Origin: Bacteroidota bacterium
GTDB taxonomy: Bacteria > Bacteroidota > Ignavibacteria > UBA10030 > UBA6906
DNA length: 16,881 nt
Assembly: GCA_003541875.1 (NCBI GenBank)
Contig: DPLS01000090.1
Coordinates: 1 to 16,881, forward strand
Reading direction: 5' to 3'
The notes below the pieces were generated by a model. That model was not told the origin of the DNA. It did not search any database and was given only the letters and a program-made list of their open reading frames with translations. This document shows positions 7,546 to 15,419 of this stretch, one piece after another. The translations under genes were made by a program, and so were the position numbers. How positions within the stretch are numbered: the first letter of the stretch is position 1; each line of letters opens with the position of its first letter.

Positions 7546-8112
7546 CTACTTGTTTTTCCCCCTGCTCCTGGAGATCCGTTCGTCGATCTCCTTTAGCTTC
7601 TTCAGTTCGTTTGAAGCCCTTTGAAGTTCTGCCTCCAATTCCTGTGTGTGCCGGGCGCGCAAGCTCAGCTCGCTTGAGTGTTTGCGTGCCACCGCAGCAA
7701 GACTGTCGTTGAGTGCGCACTGGTGTGTGAGCGAGTCGTGAAGCGCTTCGACCTGGCCGACTGTCGTGAGGTACATTTGGATGATCTGTTTTTCCTCGGG
7801 TGATTGAGTGAGGACAAGGTATGTGCTAAGCCAGTAAAGCGAAGCGCTGTCATTGGCCGCCGGATTTGTCGGGGAACTGAAAAGCAGGGCAACTTTCCTT
7901 ACTGCTGTTGCGTACACAGTCGACGAAGGAAATCGCTCGGCGACAATTTGGTACTCGAACGTTGCTTCTCGTAAGGCGGATGCGCGCTCAAAGGTGTCCG
8001 CTAATGCCAGATGACGTTGTGCTTGGGTCTCGACGTCATTCACATCTCTAGACGCAGAACATCCGTGGAGAACGGCCGCCACGAGAAGGCACAGGCAGCT
8101 ACGCCGAACCAT
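7546..8112 (-). CDS. Lipoprotein with TPR-like and coiled-coil regions
   Basis: A 188-residue predicted lipoprotein. It begins MVRRSCLCLLVAAVLHGC, a short signal peptide with a lipobox ending at Cys18, and a Ser follows the Cys. Residues 30-80 resemble a TPR-type helical repeat (LREATFEYQIVAERFPSS). The C-terminal half, about 120-185, is strongly helical and charged, probably a coiled coil, and ends in a basic tail. ATG at 8112 is chosen because it starts the signal peptide and has GAGAG upstream. It overlaps the end of the sensor kinase gene by 14 bp, so the two are translationally coupled. By analogy with QseG, the lipoprotein next to the kinase GlrK, it may modulate the kinase from the periplasm; that is inference from gene order and architecture, not sequence identity. 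Confidence 0.8.
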   Translation of the reverse strand: MVRRSCLCLLVAAVLHGCSASRDVNDVETQAQRHLALADTFERASALREATFEYQIVAERFPSSTVYATAVRKVALLFSSPTNPAANDSASLYWLSTYLVLTQSPEEKQIIQMYLTTVGQVEALHDSLTHQCALNDSLAAVARKHSSELSLRARHTQELEAELQRASNELKKLKEIDERISRSRGKNK

Positions 8113-9610
8113 CTGCCGCTCTCTGTGGTTGTGCAACAACAGGAGAAGAAGGGGTCATCGTGCCGAGGTCTGCTGCTGGCAAATCTATGGTGAATGTCGT
8201 GCCGACGTTGACCGTGCTGGCAACGGAGACCGTGCCACCATGTCCTTCAACAAAGGCTTTAACAAGGGCGAGACCGAGGCCGGTCCCTTTGGCGCCCGCC
8301 TTTGAAGCGTTTGATGCCTGGTAAAACTTCGTGAAGATTTTTGGCAGATCCTCGGGCGCAATCCCCACGCCGGTATCGGCGAGCGTTATGCGCGCCCCGG
8401 CTTTGTTGCGAGCGACAGCGATGGTGATCTGTCCGCCTTTCCCCGTGTACTTAATTGCATTGCTCACAAGGTTGCCAAAAACCTGGGAAAGTTTCTCGAC
8501 ATCTGCCATGACATAGGGGATGGGGCTTGCTGAAACTGAAATCTGGACGCCCTTTCGCTCTGCAAGAACCTGAGCATCCTCAACCGCCGAGGCGACTATC
8601 GAAAGAAGATCTGCAAGCACCATTTCGTACTCCATCTTGCCGGCCTCAATCTTTGCGATGTCGAGGAATGCATTGGTGAACTTAATGAGTTTGTCGATAT
8701 TGCTCCGCATCGAGCCAAGCAGGCGGACTTGTTCCGGGTTGAGCCGCCCGAGCTTCTGTTCTGAGAGGATGTATTGAGCGGAAAGGATTGTCTGCAGAGG
8801 TGTCCTTAGCTCATGAGAAATCTGCCTCATCATGCCGGCCTTGTACTCGTTAATCTGCTTCAGCTGGTTGCCCATGTCGTTCACGGCATCCGCAAGGAGT
8901 GCGGTCTCGTCATGAGACGGTACCCGGATTGGCTCAAATGCGCCCCGGGCAATTTGCTGTGTTCCCCGGATGACGGCTTCAATCGGTCTCGTGATTGTTC
9001 GGGTGATGAAGAACGCGATCGTCAAGGCGACCAGCAATGCGCCCGTTGTAAGAAGCAGGGCAATGCGGGCCGATTCCTGGGTCGTCGTTTCGACATTTGT
9101 CATAGCCTTGTCGATTGAGACCTGGTTCATTTTGATGAAGCGGTCGAGTTCAATGCGGATCACTTCGAAAGTCTGAAACTCGTTCTGGTCGAATGTGCCA
9201 ACAAACTTCTTGCGGGCGGTTTGGGCAAAAACTTGTTCGGTATACACCGCTTGTGCAAAAGCATCGTGTTTAGTCCGCACGAACCGCAAGGCTTCAAGCT
9301 TCTGTGGATCAGATTGAATGCCCATGAGAGAGTCGAGGTCATCAGAAAAGGAGGTGTTCTCCTCGGAGAAAAGTGCAAAGTAGGCGTTGTCGTGAGAGAT
9401 GAGGTACTTCTGGGCGAAGCGCTCCTCTTCGTAGAGTGGTCCGTGCAGCTGCTTTGCGATGTTTATCGATTGAACATCAGAGGTAAGGGTTGTATGGGCA
9501 GCGTTGGAAACGGCATTGAGCTCAAACACCATGTACGCGCTGACAATGCTCATCAACAGGATAATCGTGACAAATCCGATCATCATCTTTTTGTAGATTG
9601 TCAGCTTCAC
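8099..9610 (-). CDS. HAMP-domain sensor histidine kinase
   Basis: A 503-residue membrane kinase. One membrane segment (about 10-28), a helical periplasmic domain without Cache or PAS features (29-183), a second membrane segment (184-203) and a HAMP linker (204-257) precede the catalytic core. His266 in MRQISHELRTPL is the phospho-acceptor. The ATPase domain shows NLVSNAIKYT, DTGVGIAPEDLPKIF and GTGLGLALV. The start is GTG at 9610, with AGAGGA upstream, 2 bp after the acpS stop. The next gene is a lipoprotein overlapping it by 14 bp. No response regulator is adjacent, so its partner must be elsewhere. The all-helical periplasmic part and lipoprotein neighbour resemble the GlrK/QseG arrangement. 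Confidence 0.93.
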   Translation of the reverse strand: MKLTIYKKMMIGFVTIILLMSIVSAYMVFELNAVSNAAHTTLTSDVQSINIAKQLHGPLYEEERFAQKYLISHDNAYFALFSEENTSFSDDLDSLMGIQSDPQKLEALRFVRTKHDAFAQAVYTEQVFAQTARKKFVGTFDQNEFQTFEVIRIELDRFIKMNQVSIDKAMTNVETTTQESARIALLLTTGALLVALTIAFFITRTITRPIEAVIRGTQQIARGAFEPIRVPSHDETALLADAVNDMGNQLKQINEYKAGMMRQISHELRTPLQTILSAQYILSEQKLGRLNPEQVRLLGSMRSNIDKLIKFTNAFLDIAKIEAGKMEYEMVLADLLSIVASAVEDAQVLAERKGVQISVSASPIPYVMADVEKLSQVFGNLVSNAIKYTGKGGQITIAVARNKAGARITLADTGVGIAPEDLPKIFTKFYQASNASKAGAKGTGLGLALVKAFVEGHGGTVSVASTVNVGTTFTIDLPAADLGTMTPSSPVVAQPQRAADGSA

Positions 9611-9612
9611 AA

Positions 9613-9984
9613 CTAGTCCTCTTCCAAAACAACCATTGCGACAACATGGCTCTCTGAGTGAGAGAGCGAGACAAAGATGGACGCGTGTGCCAAGGTCTCC
9701 TTGAGCTTTCCGCTAAGTGCTATGTAGGGTTTTCCAAGTTCGTCGTTCGTTACTTCAATATCTTTCCAGGAGAAGTTTCCCCGCCATCCTGTGGCAAACG
9801 CCTTGCTCACGGCCTCCTTTGCTGCAAACCGTGCAGCGAAATGCTGTGCGGCATTGTGTTTTGCAGTGCAATACCGGATCTCTGCTGATGTGAAGATCTT
9901 TTCAAGAAAGTCGTTGCCAAAGGTGGCAACGCTCTTTTGAATTCTTTGAATCTCCAGGATGTCGATGCCGATGCCTTTGATCAT
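9613..9984 (-). CDS. acpS: Holo-[acyl-carrier-protein] synthase
   Basis: A 123-residue AcpS-type phosphopantetheinyl transferase, the normal length for the family. It moves the 4'-phosphopantetheine group of coenzyme A onto apo-ACP for fatty-acid synthesis in the cytoplasm. The Mg-binding motifs are present: GIGIDILEIQRI with Asp8, and FAARFAAKEAVSKAF with Glu57 and the following Lys. The C-terminal SLSHSESHVVAMVV strand is typical. ATG at 9982-9984 begins the family-typical N-terminus MIKGIGIDI; longer frames back to 10080 add unrelated residues. It is packed 7 bp after the HAD hydrolase gene and 2 bp before the sensor kinase gene, so it is expressed with both. Confidence 0.96.
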   Translation of the reverse strand: MIKGIGIDILEIQRIQKSVATFGNDFLEKIFTSAEIRYCTAKHNAAQHFAARFAAKEAVSKAFATGWRGNFSWKDIEVTNDELGKPYIALSGKLKETLAHASIFVSLSHSESHVVAMVVLEED

Positions 9985-9991
9985 TCTAGAT

Positions 9992-10687
9992 TCAGGCCCG
10001 CCGGGGAAGTTGGTTCTCGTTGTCAATGACGGCAAGAAGCTCAGAGATGTCGTTGATCTCATAGTTTGCGTTCGTCTCAACAGTACCGAACGTATCGCCG
10101 TACCGGGCGAACACCGTGATCATACCAACGGCAGCCGCTCCCACCATGTCGCGCTCGGCCCAGTCGCCCACCATCACTGCCTCATGTGGGTGTATCGAGA
10201 GCAGTTCGAGTGCTTTACGAAATGGTCCGGGCTTTGGTTTGCGCTCGCCGGTATCTTCAAACGTCACCACGTAGTCAAAAATATGGTGAAAGTTCAAATA
10301 GCAGAGCCGCAGCCATGCCTCACGGCTTGGGGCATCCGACACAACCGCCAGCTTGAGCCCACGCTTCACCAGTTCAACAAGCGTGATGTTGACGTGGGGA
10401 TAGGGGACGAGAGCTGCCTCTCGGGCCCGGCGGTACGCGATGATGCCGGCGGACAGAATCTTATAGTCCACCTTCTGAAATACATCATAGAGGAGTTGAT
10501 CGAAAACATTCTGGAACTCGATTCCCTTTTCTTTGTAGATGGTGTCGATTCTTTCCTGCACTTCTTCGGGCGAGAGTCTGAGCCCCGCATCGATCATCGA
10601 GTGGATGGCCGCGTTAATGGCCTCACGCTTCATTTTCATGAAGTCCACAAGCGTATTGTCCAAATCGAATATGACGCCTTTGATCAT
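9992..10687 (-). CDS. HAD-superfamily hydrolase (phosphatase-like)
   Basis: A 231-residue cytoplasmic HAD hydrolase of subfamily IA type. Motif I is IFDLDNTLVDF, with nucleophile Asp8 and acid Asp10. A helical cap spans about 15-90. Motif II is VVSDAPSR (Ser), motif III the Lys in ERKPKPGPF, and motif IV VGDWAERDMVGA with the acidic pair. All catalytic residues are therefore present and it should be active, most likely on a small phosphorylated metabolite; the substrate cannot be read from sequence. ATG at 10687 lies 3 bp after the stop of the preceding gene, and acpS follows after 7 bp, so all belong to one transcript. Confidence 0.92.
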   Translation of the reverse strand: MIKGVIFDLDNTLVDFMKMKREAINAAIHSMIDAGLRLSPEEVQERIDTIYKEKGIEFQNVFDQLLYDVFQKVDYKILSAGIIAYRRAREAALVPYPHVNITLVELVKRGLKLAVVSDAPSREAWLRLCYLNFHHIFDYVVTFEDTGERKPKPGPFRKALELLSIHPHEAVMVGDWAERDMVGAAAVGMITVFARYGDTFGTVETNANYEINDISELLAVIDNENQLPRRA

Positions 10688-10690
10688 GGG

Positions 10691-10963
10691 TTACCGACCA
10701 GTTTTCTTGGTGCGCGCAACTTCGTCTTCAATGAATTCTCGCACAGCCGGCTTGATGAACACGTTGTCGAGCCCCATCTCGTGAAGCGCGAGGGCGAACA
10801 CCGACGCTTTCTTGTTTGGCATAAGCCTCTTGTTGATGAGGAGAATCCGGTCGGTCTTCAGGATGCAATATCCTCCTTCGAAATCTCCCTTCTCGTGGCG
10901 GACAACAACACCGACCTGCGTCGCAAGTTGCTCCAACTCGGCGATCAATTCCTCATGTTTCAT
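10691..10963 (-). CDS. Small uncharacterised cytoplasmic protein
   Basis: A 90-residue protein starting MKHEELIAELEQLATQ, then a predicted beta-rich middle (VVVRHEKGDFEGGYCILK, RILLINKR) and a helical end. There is no signal peptide or membrane segment. I do not recognise a named family, though the gene looks genuine: its ATG at 10963 overlaps the stop of the upstream gene in an ATGA arrangement and its own stop is 3 bp before the HAD gene. A longer frame to 11029 would overlap the neighbour without a ribosome site. The single HE pair (ALHEMGLD) is not a full HExxH zinc motif. Its role is unknown; the context suggests a housekeeping cluster. Confidence 0.8.
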   Translation of the reverse strand: MKHEELIAELEQLATQVGVVVRHEKGDFEGGYCILKTDRILLINKRLMPNKKASVFALALHEMGLDNVFIKPAVREFIEDEVARTKKTGR

Positions 10964-11520
10964 GCAGTGGTGTGTGGTCTCTTCTTCAATGGTTGGAATA
11001 CTGCCAGAGCTATGATGGTATAGTAGCAAAGTGTTGCAATGAACGGAGTGCCGGCCAATGCGCCTATCCTTGCAATGAACAGATCTCGAAATACGAGATT
11101 GTCGGCTGTCGTGAAGAACTCATTGAAAATCATCTTGCCGTCGAGAAGCATCGTGAAGACTTCGACGGGAACGAACAGGTAGAACAGAATCGCACTTATC
11201 ATGAGCCATCCCTCTTCCTTCAGTTTGTACGGCGATGCCACAAGGAATGCAACACTACTGACAAGGGCAACGAGGTAGCTGCCCATCACAAAGATCGATG
11301 AGAGTGACAATAACCGGAAAATCTCTCGTTCTGCCTCGGGAGGAATATACTCCTCAAATTCCAATGTTCCTAGCTTGAGCAGGTCATTACCGATAATAGC
11401 CCGAACATGCACACCCCCAAGCCACAGTGTACCCGAGACGATGAAGATAACCAAGGCAATTCGCCACCCATTGGAGTCTGCTTGTGCTGAGGAGTGTACC
11501 ATGATGTCATAATCTACCAA
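10960..11520 (-). CDS. Uncharacterised four-span membrane protein
   Basis: A 186-residue integral membrane protein with about four hydrophobic segments (roughly residues 20-45, 72-95, 104-125 and 155-176), separated by short charged loops. A longer loop after the first segment is acidic (FEEYIPPEAEREIF). There are no signal peptide, catalytic motif or recognised family features. The longest frame starts with TTG at 11520, directly behind a GGAGG at 3-4 nt, which is rather close; ATG at 11502 is the alternative. Its stop overlaps the start of the next small gene by 4 bp (ATGA), and the preceding gene ends 29 bp upstream, so it is part of the minus-strand operon. Confidence 0.75.
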   Translation of the reverse strand: MVDYDIMVHSSAQADSNGWRIALVIFIVSGTLWLGGVHVRAIIGNDLLKLGTLEFEEYIPPEAEREIFRLLSLSSIFVMGSYLVALVSSVAFLVASPYKLKEEGWLMISAILFYLFVPVEVFTMLLDGKMIFNEFFTTADNLVFRDLFIARIGALAGTPFIATLCYYTIIALAVFQPLKKRPHTTA

Positions 11521-11549
11521 TTTCCTCCGGCCTTTTCAAGAAAGCAGCC

Positions 11550-11978
11550 CTAATCACTCCCCGGTCGCGAGCGGTCCATCGTCCAATTCTTGTACCAGCT
11601 CAGGTCATAGCAAAGAGCAAGCAGGCGCTGCAATGATTCCGGAGTCATTGTCAGGTAGGTGGATGTGAAATGTTGCCGATCCTCTATCGGCGAGTCTATA
11701 AGTAGAGTATCGATGAGTGATATGGATTTCTCGATAGCGCCGGTGAACTCGCGAGAGAGGTTATCGTATCCCTCGCCATGTGTTCCAGAGCGTTGCATGA
11801 TGCCATAGGTCTTGGAAGCAAACTTTGCAAGAAAGACCAACTCATCGAAGACGGCGCGCCGATTGTGAAGCCCGGAGAGCTCGATGAGTATGCCGAGGTC
11901 GTTGTGCCGCGTAAGTTTGCGTCCGGAGAAGACATCAAGTGACGCAAGGAGATGAATCGTTTGTTCGCTGAGTTGCAA
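11550..11978 (-). CDS. Uncharacterised helical protein, first gene of the operon
   Basis: A 142-residue, apparently soluble, mostly helical protein with no recognised family. Stretches such as VFDELVFLAKFASKTYGIM and the segment from Thr at about 110 (TPESLQRLLALCYDLSWYK) suggest a helical bundle. The only start in the open frame is TTG at 11978, since an in-frame stop lies just upstream; no clear ribosome site is seen. It is the first gene after the promoter at 12021-12049 and runs in the same direction as the genes for the membrane protein, HAD hydrolase and AcpS. That it is a real gene is supported by position and length rather than by homology. Confidence 0.6.
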   Translation of the reverse strand: MQLSEQTIHLLASLDVFSGRKLTRHNDLGILIELSGLHNRRAVFDELVFLAKFASKTYGIMQRSGTHGEGYDNLSREFTGAIEKSISLIDTLLIDSPIEDRQHFTSTYLTMTPESLQRLLALCYDLSWYKNWTMDRSRPGSD

Positions 11979-12020
11979 GTGCCACGCTAGATGGTAAGAC
12001 TAAAGAACTTCCTTGCCACG

Positions 12021-12049
12021 AATATAGAGGAAAGCAGGGGGACAAACAA
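12021..12049 (-). promoter_or_regulatory. Sigma70-like promoter of the minus-strand operon
   Basis: On the minus strand TTGTTT (12049-12044) and TATATT (12026-12021) are separated by exactly 17 bp. The -10 matches the consensus at five of six positions. Transcription would begin near 12014, about 35 nt before the TTG start of the first gene. Confidence 0.5.
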
Positions 12050-12109
12050 CGACAATTGTGGAACGTTTGTACGGGGTGGGACGCTGTACGTCCAAAGGCC
12101 GCCTCGTCG

Positions 12110-12140
12110 TTGCTTCTTCGATGTGCATTGGGTAACTTTG
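12110..12140 (+). promoter_or_regulatory. Candidate promoter of the heme-sensor kinase gene
   Basis: TTG at 12110-12112 and TAACTTTG at 12133-12140 are 20 bp apart, matching the Bacteroidota pattern TTG-N19-21-TAnnTTTG. The second element ends 33 bp before the ATG at 12174. Such short patterns also occur by chance. Confidence 0.35.
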
Positions 12141-12173
12141 CCGAGGCTGAATTCGTCAATCCGAAAACCACGT

Positions 12174-13763
12174 ATGAGCTTATTCCAGCGACTTTCCCTT
12201 GCAAGAAAGGCACTCCTTGGCATCCTGCCTCTCTTCCTGCTCTTCATCTCTGTGAGTGTGTTGCTGCAGAACCATTTTCAGGAACAGGAGTTGATGGGGC
12301 AGGCCCAAGTGGCGGCCCACAACTATGCCGACATCATCAAGGAATCGCTTGTCAGTATGATGGTGAACAACTCTGAGGTGGATAGTAGTTTCTTGGAGCG
12401 ACTGAACACGCTGGAACAATTTGACACCGTCCACATTCTCGTCAACAAGCTTCGCTTGCGGCAAGAACTCCTTGATGAGAAACGGGTTGGGCGACTCGAG
12501 ACGAAATACAAAGCTCTACAACCACACGATGATCTTGAACGAAAAGTAATCGCAACAGGGCGACCAAGCTTCACACGCGATGTCGACCGGTTTCGAGGAG
12601 TCATTCCATTCAACGCAACGAAGGTCTGCCAGAAATGCCACGCCGTCCCAGTAGGATACACCCTCGGTGCTGCCGATCTACACGTCTCTTTTGAACAGAT
12701 CTCGACGGTGGCAACGGGAAATTGGAGACGGTCACTCATTATTTTCCTAATCTTTACGGGGCTAGTTATTGGGATCGCAACCTTCATCTTTACTCGGTAC
12801 GTGTCAAAACCAGTCGACCACCTTGTTACGGCAATGAAGGAAATTGGTCGGGGCAACCTGGACTACGAACTTCGGCACTTGAGGGCTGATGGAGCGGGTG
12901 GGGGCAGATCGAACGATGAATTGGTGTTTCTTGAGCGCATGTTTGACTCGATGCGGCAATCTCTGCAAGAGAAAATCGGTGAACTCGACCGCGCAAATAC
13001 CAATCTCTCTACACGCAATCGCGAGATTGAGCAAGCCCTTCAGAAACTAAAGCAGGTGCAGGAAGAGTTGATCCGTAGCGAACGGCTTGCAGCAACCGGC
13101 AAGATGACCGCCCAGCTTTCTCATGAGATCAACAACCCGATCCACAATATTCAGAGTCTGCTGGAGTCGACCCTGCGAAAGGTAAATGGCAACGACCAGG
13201 CGAAAGAGTTGATCGGAATTGCTCTCGACGAAGTAACGCGCATGGCGAAACTGACCAGGCAAATGCTTGATTTCTATCGCGGTTCAGTAGTGGATATTTC
13301 CCTTGAACCCGTTGACTTAGTAAGCCTTCTCATCGAGATTGGCAAGCTATATGAGGAGCCCCTGTCGAAGCAGCACATTGCATTTGCGCTGAGATTGCCG
13401 CCGGAGCTTCCATCTGTTGAAGGCTCTCGCGACAAGTTGAAGCAGGTGTTCATCAATCTCCTCAGCAATGCGCGTGATGCAATGCCGGGCGGAGGCACAC
13501 TCAGTGTAGTGGCTCGTGCTGCACGCGGCGGCGTCACGGTGACCGTACATGATACTGGTGTAGGGATCCGTCCGGAGAATATTGGCAGGATTTTTGACGC
13601 TTTTTTTACCACAAAGAAGGAGCTCAGTGGAGTCGGGCTCGGTCTTTCGGTGAGCTACGGTATCATCCAGCAACACCGAGGATCCATCGAGGTCAAGAGC
13701 GGCGTGGGGGAGGGAACAACGTTTATCATTCAATTGCCTACAGTGAGAGAAATCAATGGATAA
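12174..13763 (+). CDS. Sensor histidine kinase with extracytoplasmic heme-c motif
   Basis: A 529-residue membrane kinase. A membrane segment (about 13-32), an extracytoplasmic domain (33-186) and a second membrane segment (187-208) are followed by HAMP (209-265), a coiled coil (266-303), the phospho-acceptor domain with His317 in SHEINNPIHNI, and an ATPase domain with NLLSNARDAM, DTGVGI and GVGLGLSVSYG. The sensor domain contains VCQKCHAVP, a CxxCH motif (Cys152, Cys155, His156) for covalent heme c attachment, next to the second membrane helix. It probably senses redox state or a gas such as NO, CO or O2 through the heme. I choose ATG 12174 because the N-terminal helix starts there; the longer frame from 11991 covers the promoter. 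The sigma54-activator gene overlaps its end by 8 bp and is surely the cognate regulator. Confidence 0.92.
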   Translation: MSLFQRLSLARKALLGILPLFLLFISVSVLLQNHFQEQELMGQAQVAAHNYADIIKESLVSMMVNNSEVDSSFLERLNTLEQFDTVHILVNKLRLRQELLDEKRVGRLETKYKALQPHDDLERKVIATGRPSFTRDVDRFRGVIPFNATKVCQKCHAVPVGYTLGAADLHVSFEQISTVATGNWRRSLIIFLIFTGLVIGIATFIFTRYVSKPVDHLVTAMKEIGRGNLDYELRHLRADGAGGGRSNDELVFLERMFDSMRQSLQEKIGELDRANTNLSTRNREIEQALQKLKQVQEELIRSERLAATGKMTAQLSHEINNPIHNIQSLLESTLRKVNGNDQAKELIGIALDEVTRMAKLTRQMLDFYRGSVVDISLEPVDLVSLLIEIGKLYEEPLSKQHIAFALRLPPELPSVEGSRDKLKQVFINLLSNARDAMPGGGTLSVVARAARGGVTVTVHDTGVGIRPENIGRIFDAFFTTKKELSGVGLGLSVSYGIIQQHRGSIEVKSGVGEGTTFIIQLPTVREING

Positions 13764-15198
13764 CGAACTGTCAAAAGAAACGCTTCCGATAGGGCGACCG
13801 CGTGAACGAATTCTTGTCGTGGATGACGACAAGGCTTTTCGGGTGGCAACTCGCACTCTGCTCAATGATGACGGATATCAGGTATCGCTTGCCACGAACG
13901 GAGAAGAAGCACTGAAACAACTGGAGGCTGAGGATTTTGATCTCGTGCTAACAGACATGGTGATGGGGACGATGACAGGAGTAGACTTGCTCAGGAAGGT
14001 GAAGCCTCATCATCCCGAGATGCCGATGATCATGGTGACGGGCTTTGGTTCCATTTCGACGGCAGTGGAGGCAATGTATCATGGAGCTTCTGACTACCTC
14101 ACGAAACCGTGCAATAACAGTGAGTTGCTCCTGAAAATTCGCAAGGCGCTGGACGGACAGCAAAAGGAACGGGAGTTGAAAATGTTGCGTGATGAACTCC
14201 GGAGCACATATAGCTTCGGCAATATCATCACCCGCAGCGACAAGATGAGGGAAACTATCCGCCAGGTACGCCAGGTTGCTGATACCGACGTCACTGTTCT
14301 AGTTCAGGGCGAGAGTGGGACAGGCAAGGAGCTTATAGCGCACGCATTACACTTCAGCAGCACGCGCGCCAGCGGGCCGTTTATCGCAGTCAATTGCTCT
14401 GCGATCCCGGAAAACCTTCTGGAAAGCGAGCTCTTCGGTTATGAAAGGGGGGCGTTTACCGGTGCGGCAAAACAGAAGCGGGGGAAATTTGAAGAAGCAC
14501 ATGGTGGAACTCTGTTTCTGGACGAGATTGGCGATGTTGTCACGTCACTACAGACGAAGCTTCTCCGGGTCCTTCAGGAAAAGAAATTCGAGAGAGTTGG
14601 TGGCAATGCGTCCATCACTGTTGATGCGCGTGTAGTCGCCGCAACCAATCGGAACCTTGAATTGATGATGCGCCAGGGAGATTTTCGTGAGGATCTTTTC
14701 TACCGCTTGAATGTCTTTCCAATAACGCTTCCGCCTCTCCGGGAGCGTCTTGAAGATGTACCGATACTTGCGGAACATTTCCTCCAGCGTCACGCTGGCT
14801 TGTCGAACGGGAGGGTGAAGTACATGGCGCCGAGCGTTCTTACCGATCTAATGAACTATACATGGCGAGGCAATATTCGGGAGCTGGAAAACCTCATGAA
14901 GCGCGCGATCATCAAAACAACCGGGGACACCATTACCAGCATGGAAATTCCTACTACCATCGAGGTGAACCCTTCTCCCGTCATATCGGATAACCTGCAA
15001 ACGGTAAATCTCACCACGCCATTCAAGGACTACCTCTCAACGATTCTCCGAGATGCGGAGGAGAAATATCTGGTGCGCATGCTTCGTCTGTACAAAGGGA
15101 ATATCAACCAGATTGCAAAGCTGATGGATATTGATCGGAAGACAGTGTACCGGAAAATGGCCGAGTATTCGATTGACCCGGCTTCCTTTCGGGAGTAA
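13756..15198 (+). CDS. NtrC-family sigma54-dependent response regulator
   Basis: A 480-residue activator with all three NtrC domains. The receiver (about 18-130) has VVDDD, phospho-acceptor Asp67 in LTDMVMG and Lys117 in LTKP. The AAA+ domain (about 155-390) has Walker A GESGTGKE (185-192), the sigma54-contact loop GAFTGA (232-237) and Walker B GGTLFLDEIGD. The C-terminal Fis-type helix-turn-helix (about 445-475, NINQIAKLMDIDRKTVYRKM) binds enhancer DNA. Phosphorylation by the overlapping heme-sensor kinase should trigger oligomerisation and ATP-driven opening of sigma54 promoters. Start ATG 13756 lies inside the kinase gene (8-bp overlap), so the two are translationally coupled. Its targets are not shown, but an imperfect sigma54 site lies just downstream at 15343-15358. 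Confidence 0.96.
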   Translation: MDNELSKETLPIGRPRERILVVDDDKAFRVATRTLLNDDGYQVSLATNGEEALKQLEAEDFDLVLTDMVMGTMTGVDLLRKVKPHHPEMPMIMVTGFGSISTAVEAMYHGASDYLTKPCNNSELLLKIRKALDGQQKERELKMLRDELRSTYSFGNIITRSDKMRETIRQVRQVADTDVTVLVQGESGTGKELIAHALHFSSTRASGPFIAVNCSAIPENLLESELFGYERGAFTGAAKQKRGKFEEAHGGTLFLDEIGDVVTSLQTKLLRVLQEKKFERVGGNASITVDARVVAATNRNLELMMRQGDFREDLFYRLNVFPITLPPLRERLEDVPILAEHFLQRHAGLSNGRVKYMAPSVLTDLMNYTWRGNIRELENLMKRAIIKTTGDTITSMEIPTTIEVNPSPVISDNLQTVNLTTPFKDYLSTILRDAEEKYLVRMLRLYKGNINQIAKLMDIDRKTVYRKMAEYSIDPASFRE

Positions 15199-15210
15199 TA
15201 CGCACCGGTT

Positions 15211-15241
15211 GCGTGGCAGCGATGCCACGCGTGCTTCACGC
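15211..15241 (+). terminator. Double hairpin after the sigma54-activator gene
   Basis: A perfect 8-bp stem GCGTGGCA/TGCCACGC with GCGA tetraloop (15211-15230) lies 12 bp past the stop codon. An alternative hairpin GCGTG-CTT-CACGC (15229-15241) follows. There is no T-run, so intrinsic termination would be weak; the structure could stabilise the mRNA end or attenuate read-through into the sigma-factor gene. Confidence 0.35.
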
Positions 15242-15342
15242 ACCCCCATCAAAATGTGGCGTCGTTGCCTCACTCTGCGATTCTCTCCCTTGCCAGCCTC
15301 CTAAGCCGCATCGTATCACCAGCTTTCCGGACGAAGTATTTC

Positions 15343-15358
15343 TGGCATGCGTGTTGAC
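15343..15358 (+). promoter_or_regulatory. Imperfect sigma54-type promoter before the ECF sigma gene
   Basis: TGGCAT-N5-TTGAC has the -24 GG and the -12 dinucleotide at the correct 10-bp separation, but the -12 reads GA instead of the nearly invariant GC. It lies about 60 bp before the sigma-factor ATG, immediately downstream of the activator gene. The mismatch keeps confidence low. Confidence 0.25.
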
Positions 15359-15419
15359 TCATTGATGAGTGTTCGAAGGTTGTACACCCCATCACCTATT
15401 TTCGCTCATCAGGAGGACC

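Noticed and set aside
9959..11023. Long plus-strand frame of 354 codons
   Set aside because: It is antisense to the HAD hydrolase gene and its small neighbour, which have clear family motifs and good starts; the frame reflects codon bias of the real genes and matches no family.
13347..13865. 172-codon minus-strand frame
   Set aside because: It is antisense across the ATPase domain of the heme-sensor kinase and the start of its regulator; no motif supports it.
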